The notes beneath the pieces are model-generated. The model saw nothing but the letters and a program-made list of their open reading frames with translations. It made no database searches and was not told the origin of the DNA. Below, piece after piece: positions 24,068 through 28,157 of a DNA stretch of 28,157 nt (position 1 is the first letter of the stretch; the number at the start of each line of letters is the position of its first letter). Made by a program: the position numbers and the translations under genes. Source of the DNA: an uncultured Lachnospiraceae bacterium (GTDB taxonomy: Bacteria > Bacillota > Clostridia > Lachnospirales > Lachnospiraceae); contig CALAEX010000121.1 in NCBI GenBank assembly GCA_937891165.1, positions 1 through 28,157 of the forward strand. Direction: 5' to 3'.

Positions 24068-24096
24068 TTGACAAATTCATACTGCAGTAGTATGAT
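24068..24096 (+). promoter_or_regulatory. Promoter of the cysteine desulfurase operon with a palindrome in the spacer
   Basis: TTGACA, a 17-base spacer and TATGAT. The spacer contains ATACTGCAGTAGTAT, whose arms ATACT and AGTAT are inverted repeats, so a repressor bound here would block the polymerase. Confidence 0.8.
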
Positions 24097-24159
24097 ATAT
24101 ATGAATTCACAGTAATTCACTATGAATTGTAATCAACTCACTTTAGGAGAGATGTATAT

Positions 24160-25350
24160 ATGAAGGTTTATGCAGATAACGCTGCAACAACAAAAATATC
24201 AAAAGTTGCCCTTGATGCTATGATGCCATGCTTCCAAGAAATCTATGGTAACCCATCAAGTTTGCATAGTGTAGGGCAAGATGCTTTCCACGCAGTACGC
24301 GATGCTCGTAACACTATTGCCGAGTGCATTAACGCAGACCCTAACGATGTTTATTTTTCATCAGGTGGTAGCGAAAGCGACAACTGGGCAATCAAAGGTG
24401 CAGCTTACCTTATGGCTAAAAAGGGTAAGAAACATATCATCAGTTCAAAGTTTGAGCATCACGCAGTATTGCACACTCTTAACGCACTCGAAAAAGAGGG
24501 CTTTGAAATCACTTTGCTTGATGTTTACGAAAATGGACTTGTGCGTGTTGAAGATGTTAAGAATGCAATCAAAGATGATACTGCACTCGTAACAATTATG
24601 TATGCGAATAACGAAATCGGCACAGTTCAGCCAATTCGTGAAATCGGTGCAGTTTGTCGCGAAAAAGGCGTTTTGTTCCATACAGACGCTGTTCAGGCAG
24701 TTGGCCATATTCTTGTTGATGTAAAAGCAGATAATATTGATATGATGTCATTCTCAGGTCATAAATTCCACGGACCAAAAGGCGTTGGTGGTCTTTATTG
24801 CAAAAAGGGTATAAGACTTCCAAATCTTATTGAAGGCGGCGCACAAGAGAGAAATCGTCGTGCAGGTACTGAAAATGTGCCGTCAATCGTAGGTATGGCA
24901 GCAGCACTTAAAGACGCTTGCGACAATATGGAAGAAAACACAAAGAAACTTATTGCAATGCGTGAGCAACTCATTGAAGGAATTCTCAAAATCGATTTAA
25001 GCCGTATCAATGGCGACCGTGAGCACAGACTCCCTGGTAATGTAAGCGCTTGCTTTGAAGGTGTTGAGGGCGAATCACTTCTTCTTTACCTTGACTTAAT
25101 GGGAATCAGTGCTTCTTCAGGCTCAGCTTGTACTTCTGGCTCACTTGACCCAAGCCACGTGCTTTTGTCAATCGGACTGGTTCACGAGGTTGCACATGGC
25201 TCACTCCGTTTAAGCCTTTGTGAAGATAACACACCTGAAGAAATGGATTATATTTTAGAAAAACTCCCACCAATTATTGATAGACTTCGTGATATGTCTC
25301 CATTGTGGGAAAAGATAGAGGCGGAGAGAGCCAAACACAATAAGGTTTAA
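24160..25350 (+). CDS. Cysteine desulfurase (NifS/IscS type)
   Basis: A 396-residue PLP enzyme that takes sulfur from cysteine for iron-sulfur clusters and tRNA thiolation. PLP binds at Lys202 (SGHKFHGPKG). The persulfide-forming Cys324 sits in SGSACTSGSLDPSHVL. The Cys loop has the extended form of the NifS/IscS (class I) enzymes rather than SufS. Further signatures are YADNAATTK, GNPSSLHS, SGGSESDN and HTDAVQAVGH. GGAGAG precedes the ATG. It is followed by two structured repeats and then the scaffold gene, all likely in one transcript with nadA and mnmA. The left arm of the first repeat includes the last codon and the stop codon of this gene. Confidence 0.95.
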   Translation: MKVYADNAATTKISKVALDAMMPCFQEIYGNPSSLHSVGQDAFHAVRDARNTIAECINADPNDVYFSSGGSESDNWAIKGAAYLMAKKGKKHIISSKFEHHAVLHTLNALEKEGFEITLLDVYENGLVRVEDVKNAIKDDTALVTIMYANNEIGTVQPIREIGAVCREKGVLFHTDAVQAVGHILVDVKADNIDMMSFSGHKFHGPKGVGGLYCKKGIRLPNLIEGGAQERNRRAGTENVPSIVGMAAALKDACDNMEENTKKLIAMREQLIEGILKIDLSRINGDREHRLPGNVSACFEGVEGESLLLYLDLMGISASSGSACTSGSLDPSHVLLSIGLVHEVAHGSLRLSLCEDNTPEEMDYILEKLPPIIDRLRDMSPLWEKIEAERAKHNKV

Positions 25351-25451
25351 CACGGGTTATTTTCCCTGTATCTTTGTTAAAAATCCTCGAAATACGAAAG
25401 TATTCCTTGCGGTTTTCGCCTCGATACAGAAAAAATCTCCTCGTGTTAAAC
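25345..25451. repeat. Palindromic interspersed repeat, copy A (107 bp)
   Basis: Outer arms GTTTAACACG and CGTGTTAAAC are perfect inverted repeats; the left one includes the desulfurase stop codon. Within it CTGTATC (25366-25372) and GATACAG (25423-25429) pair, and AATAC-GAAA-GTATT forms a hairpin at the centre. A frame on the minus strand here (to 25456) is taken as part of the repeat and not as a gene. Confidence 0.75.
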
Positions 25452-25460
25452 TTCAAAGAA

Positions 25461-25568
25461 CCTTAAATGTATAAGTTTACGTGCATTTGGGGATTTCTTT
25501 GGCGAAGCAATACTGACGTATTGCAAGACAAAAAATACACAAAGGTGCGGGAAATCATACATTTAAGG
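25461..25568. repeat. Palindromic interspersed repeat, copy B (108 bp, inverted relative to A)
   Basis: Outer arms CCTTAAATGTA and TACATTTAAGG are perfect inverted repeats and differ from those of copy A. GCAATAC-TGAC-GTATTGC (25507-25524) forms the inner hairpin. Its reverse complement aligns with copy A through TTTCCC, CTTTGT, a T/A-run and AATACG..AGTATT, so the two are related copies in opposite orientation, nine bases apart. Confidence 0.75.
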
Positions 25569-25618
25569 CTTATGGTGTTTGACTTTCTCCGCCTCAAGAA
25601 AGAGAGAGGTAATATATA

Positions 25619-26035
25619 ATGGAATATTCAGAAAAAGTAATGGAACATTTTACAAATCCACATAATGTAGGTAAACTTGACGACGCTGATGGTGTGGGAG
25701 AAGTTGGCAACGCAAAATGTGGCGATATTATGAAAATGTATCTCAAAATTGAGAATGATATTATCGTGGATGTTAAATTCAATACTTATGGTTGTGCATC
25801 TGCAATCGCAACAAGCTCAATCGCAACTGATATGATTAAAGGCCAACCTTTAAGTGAGGCACTTAAGCTTACAAACAAAGCAGTTGTTGAGGCTCTTGAC
25901 GGACTTCCTGCAGTTAAGATTCACTGTTCAGTTCTTGCAGAACAGGCAATTAAAGCAGCAGTAAAGGATTACTACGACAAAAACGGCATTGAATATAACA
26001 AGGCTGACTTCGAGTTTGAAGAACATCACCATTAA
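25619..26035 (+). CDS. Iron-sulfur cluster assembly scaffold (IscU/NifU N-terminal type)
   Basis: A 138-residue scaffold on which [2Fe-2S] and [4Fe-4S] clusters are built with sulfur from the desulfurase encoded before it. Three ligand cysteines are conserved: Cys34 (NAKCGD, with Asp36), Cys59 (YGCASAIA) and Cys103 (VKIHCSVLAE). There is no insertion of the SufU type between the second and third cysteine, so it is nearer to IscU/NifU. No HscA/HscB chaperones or ferredoxin genes are near. The C-terminus ends with an acidic stretch and three His. AGAGAGG precedes the ATG. Confidence 0.93.
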   Translation: MEYSEKVMEHFTNPHNVGKLDDADGVGEVGNAKCGDIMKMYLKIENDIIVDVKFNTYGCASAIATSSIATDMIKGQPLSEALKLTNKAVVEALDGLPAVKIHCSVLAEQAIKAAVKDYYDKNGIEYNKADFEFEEHHH

Positions 26036-26089
26036 AATCGGCCTCCCTTGTCAAAGGGAGGGGGACCGTCGTAGACGGTGGAGGGATTC
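26036..26089 (+). repeat. GGCCTCCCTT double-hairpin repeat upstream of nadA
   Basis: Two adjacent hairpins, CCTCCCTT-GTCA-AAGGGAGG (26042-26061) and ACCGTC-GTA-GACGGT (26065-26079), are followed by GGAGGGATTCC. I recognise this as a common interspersed repeat of clostridial gut bacteria. It starts at the stop codon of the scaffold gene and its GGAGGG end stands seven bases before the nadA ATG. Confidence 0.75.
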
Positions 26090-26092
26090 CCA

Positions 26093-27007
26093 ATGACAGT
26101 AAAAGAAATGCAAGAAAAAATCTTGCAACTTAAAAAAGAAAAAGATATCTGTATTCTCGCTCACAGCTACGTTGCTCGTGAGATTATTGAGGTTGCCGAC
26201 TTCACAGGCGATAGTTTTCAGTTAAGCGTACTTGCAGAGAAAACTAATGCTAAAACTGTAATTATGTGTGGAGTTCGTTTTATGGCTGAAACCGTAAAAA
26301 TTCTTTCACCTGAAAAAACAGTTTATATTACAAGTCTTGTTGCAGGTTGTCCAATGGCAGAGCAAATGAGTAAAGAATATATTGAGCAAGTAAAAAAAGA
26401 GAATCCAGACTATACCGTTGTGGCATATATTAACACAACTGCAGAGCTTAAAACGGTTTGTGATGTTTGTGTAACATCTGCATCAGCAGTAAATGTTGTA
26501 AGTAAGCTCCCAAATGATAAAATTCTTTTTATCCCTGATTGTAACTTAGGCGATTTCGTTGCAAAGCAACTTCCTGAAAAAACCTTTAAGTTTGTAAATG
26601 GTGGTTGTCCAATTCATGGTCAGATTACGGCAGAAGATGTTAAAAAGGCAAGAAAGCTTTACCCTGATTCACTTCTTCTCGTTCATCCTGAATGTAAGCC
26701 TGAAGTTGTTGCACTTGCTGACTATGTTGGCTCAACAACAGGTATTATGAAATTTGCAAAAGAGAGTAAGCATAAGAATTTCATTATCGGTACAGAAATC
26801 AGTATTGCAGAGTCTTTGCAGTATGAATGTCCTGATAAAAACTTCTTTGCACTTTCTCCAAAACTTATTTGTCCTGATATGAAAGCCACAACTCTCGTTG
26901 ACCTTTATAACACAATGCGGGGCTTGGGTGGCGAAGAAATCATATTAGACAAAGAAACAATCAAGAAAGCCAAAAAGTGCATTGATAAAATGCTTGAACT
27001 TGGGTGA
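26093..27007 (+). CDS. nadA: Quinolinate synthase
   Basis: A 304-residue [4Fe-4S] enzyme that condenses iminoaspartate with dihydroxyacetone phosphate to quinolinate in NAD+ synthesis. Cluster ligands are Cys86 (VAGCPMAE), Cys172 (GGCPIHG) and Cys260 (LICPDMK), in the positions of the Thermotoga-type enzyme. Other signatures are LAHSYVAREI near the start, AYINTTAELK, PDCNLGDFVA and HPECKPEV. The start is ATG 26093, seven bases after GGAGGG; the GTG at 26078 lies within the repeat and would destroy that site. Being downstream of the desulfurase and scaffold suits its cluster need. nadB and nadC are not in the window; nadE is 8 kb upstream. Confidence 0.95.
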   Translation: MTVKEMQEKILQLKKEKDICILAHSYVAREIIEVADFTGDSFQLSVLAEKTNAKTVIMCGVRFMAETVKILSPEKTVYITSLVAGCPMAEQMSKEYIEQVKKENPDYTVVAYINTTAELKTVCDVCVTSASAVNVVSKLPNDKILFIPDCNLGDFVAKQLPEKTFKFVNGGCPIHGQITAEDVKKARKLYPDSLLLVHPECKPEVVALADYVGSTTGIMKFAKESKHKNFIIGTEISIAESLQYECPDKNFFALSPKLICPDMKATTLVDLYNTMRGLGGEEIILDKETIKKAKKCIDKMLELG

Positions 27008-27011
27008 ATAT

Positions 27012-28034
27012 ATGAAAAAAGCAGTTATTGCTATGAGTGGCGGAGTTGATAGCTCCGTCGCTGCTTTACTTATGAAAAATGAGGGCTACCAATGTGTCGG
27101 CGCTACAATGCAGCTGTATATCGAAGGAGATTGCAGTGATGCAAAAGCAGTTGCCGATAAACTCGGTATGCCTTTTTATATTTTCCCACTTAAAGAAGAA
27201 TTCAAAAAACAGGTTATTGATAAATTTATCGAGTTTTACGAGCAGGGCAAAACACCAAACCCTTGTGTTGAGTGTAATCGTACACTTAAATTCGGTGCTA
27301 TGATTGATAAAATGCACGAGTTAGATGCAGATTTTGTTGTAACAGGTCACTATGCAAGAGTGGTCTATGAAAACGGCGAATACAAACTGAAAAAAGCAGT
27401 TGATGAAAGCAAAGACCAAAGCTATTTTCTTTATATGCTCTCACAAGACCAATTAAAGCATATCAAATTCCCGTTAGGCGAATATACAAAGCCACAAATC
27501 CGTGAAATTGCAGAAGAAAATGACCTTATAACTGCACGAAAAAAAGATAGTCAGGACATCTGCTTTGTACCTGACGGCGATTATGTAAGCTTTATTAAGA
27601 ATTATAATAATAAGACCTACCCAAAAGGACAGTTTATGCATAAAACAGGCTTTTCATTTGGGGAGCATAAAGGTATTGTAAATTATACAATCGGTCAGCG
27701 TAGAGGTCTTGGCGTCGCTTATAAAACACCACTTTATGTACTTAACATTGACCCTGAAACTAACAATGTTATTTTAGGTGATAATGAAGATTTGTTTACA
27801 AGTGAAGTAACTGCAAAAAATGTAAATATAATCAGCGGAAAAACACTAACAGAGCCAATCCGAGTGCTTGCACGAGTGCGATACAGACATAAAGAGCAAC
27901 CGGCTTTGGCATGGCAAGACGAAAACGGACTTTTACACGTCAAATTCGACGAGCCACAACGAGCTATTACAAAAGGTCAATCATTAGTTATCTTTAATGA
28001 CGACGAAGTCCTCGGTGGTGGCGAGATAATATAA
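27012..28034 (+). CDS. mnmA: tRNA-specific 2-thiouridylase
   Basis: A 340-residue enzyme that makes 2-thiouridine at the wobble position of Lys, Glu and Gln tRNAs, using ATP and sulfur passed from a cysteine desulfurase. The PP-loop is MSGGVDSSVA (8-17). Catalytic cysteines are Cys88 (CNRTLKF) and Cys184 (SQDICFVPDGDY). TGHYAR and YTIGQRRGLGV are further signatures. The stretch after the PP-loop is shorter than in E. coli MnmA (368 residues). The start is ATG 27012, four bases after the nadA stop; the longer frame from 26982 overlaps nadA and has no ribosome binding site. No TusA-E relay genes are near, so sulfur probably comes straight from the desulfurase of the same operon. Confidence 0.95.
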   Translation: MKKAVIAMSGGVDSSVAALLMKNEGYQCVGATMQLYIEGDCSDAKAVADKLGMPFYIFPLKEEFKKQVIDKFIEFYEQGKTPNPCVECNRTLKFGAMIDKMHELDADFVVTGHYARVVYENGEYKLKKAVDESKDQSYFLYMLSQDQLKHIKFPLGEYTKPQIREIAEENDLITARKKDSQDICFVPDGDYVSFIKNYNNKTYPKGQFMHKTGFSFGEHKGIVNYTIGQRRGLGVAYKTPLYVLNIDPETNNVILGDNEDLFTSEVTAKNVNIISGKTLTEPIRVLARVRYRHKEQPALAWQDENGLLHVKFDEPQRAITKGQSLVIFNDDEVLGGGEII

Positions 28035-28105
28035 TTCGTAATTATGAAGTCGTAATTCGAAATTGAATAATTGTAGGGCGGGGGATTGCTCCCACCGAAA
28101 TTTAG

Positions 28106-28137
28106 GGGCGATTCACGAATCGCCCTTTAATTTTTTT
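28106..28137 (+). terminator. Terminator after mnmA from the GGGCGATT repeat family
   Basis: GGGCGATT-CACG-AATCGCCC is an 8-pair stem followed by TTTAATTTTTTT. It shares its stem with the hairpin at 19208. A second GC-rich repeat (GGCGGGGGATTGCTCCCACC, about 28078-28097) precedes it. It closes the desulfurase-scaffold-nadA-mnmA unit. Confidence 0.82.
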
Positions 28138-28157
28138 ACCGAATACACTCCCAAAAT

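Noticed and set aside
25274..25456. 60-codon minus-strand frame over the desulfurase end and repeat copy A
   Set aside because: It is made of the palindromic repeat and antisense desulfurase sequence, and has no ribosome binding site. Similar frames would appear wherever the repeat occurs.
1..28157. CRISPR array or classical restriction/defence locus
   Set aside because: No regularly spaced repeats of 25-40 bases and no Cas, methylase or nuclease genes were seen on either strand.

Overview
The window looks like a low-GC, Gram-positive gut clostridium, most likely of the Oscillospiraceae/Ruminococcus type. The evidence is AT-rich DNA with strong AGGAGG ribosome binding sites, S8 protease and RHS proteins with clostridial secretion signals, a Tn916-type integrase, and several interspersed hairpin repeats of a kind I associate with this group. 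The genus is an inference. No rRNA, tRNA or CRISPR array was seen.

Left half (1 to about 16,030): accessory DNA ending in a Tn916-type recombination module. On the minus strand lie a very large secreted RHS/YD-repeat protein (3954-9185), a secreted subtilase with a chitobiase-like segment and leucine-rich repeats (524-3904), and a 43-residue acidic peptide (261-392). Next comes an Agr-like quorum-sensing locus in divergent layout. An AgrC-like GHKL kinase, an AgrA-like LytTR regulator and a small XRE repressor run leftwards (9546-11959). A 45-residue AgrD-like peptide, an AgrB-like protease and a second XRE regulator run rightwards (12178-13230). The AgrD-like peptide has serine where most have the ring-forming cysteine. 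A small zinc-ribbon protein, a sigma-region-4-like protein, an excisionase without a normal start codon and a tyrosine integrase follow (13301-15876). Direct repeats touch the integrase stop codon, and the right end of the element should lie at about 15,899-16,033. No left end was found inside the window.

Right half (about 16,034 to 28,157): chromosomal housekeeping genes, all on the plus strand, with good promoters and interspersed repeats. In order they are a small membrane-anchored protein with an RNxxAH motif, an AIM24-family protein, NAD+ synthetase (nadE), two overlapping GtrA-family membrane proteins, a membrane-anchored MerR-type regulator with a 19-bp-spacer promoter, an Rrf2/IscR-type regulator, a stand-alone methionine synthase activation domain, cobalamin-dependent methionine synthase without that domain (metH), cysteine desulfurase, an IscU/NifU scaffold, quinolinate synthase (nadA) and tRNA 2-thiouridylase (mnmA).

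The right half forms a coherent sulfur, Fe-S and NAD group. The desulfurase feeds sulfur to the scaffold and to MnmA. NadA needs a [4Fe-4S] cluster. The Rrf2 regulator is probably a cluster sensor, and a similar sequence overlaps the -10 region of its own promoter and the desulfurase promoter. Between the desulfurase and scaffold genes lie two structured repeats of about 107 bp whose outer arms differ in sequence but are each palindromic. A further repeat upstream of nadA supplies what looks like its ribosome binding site.
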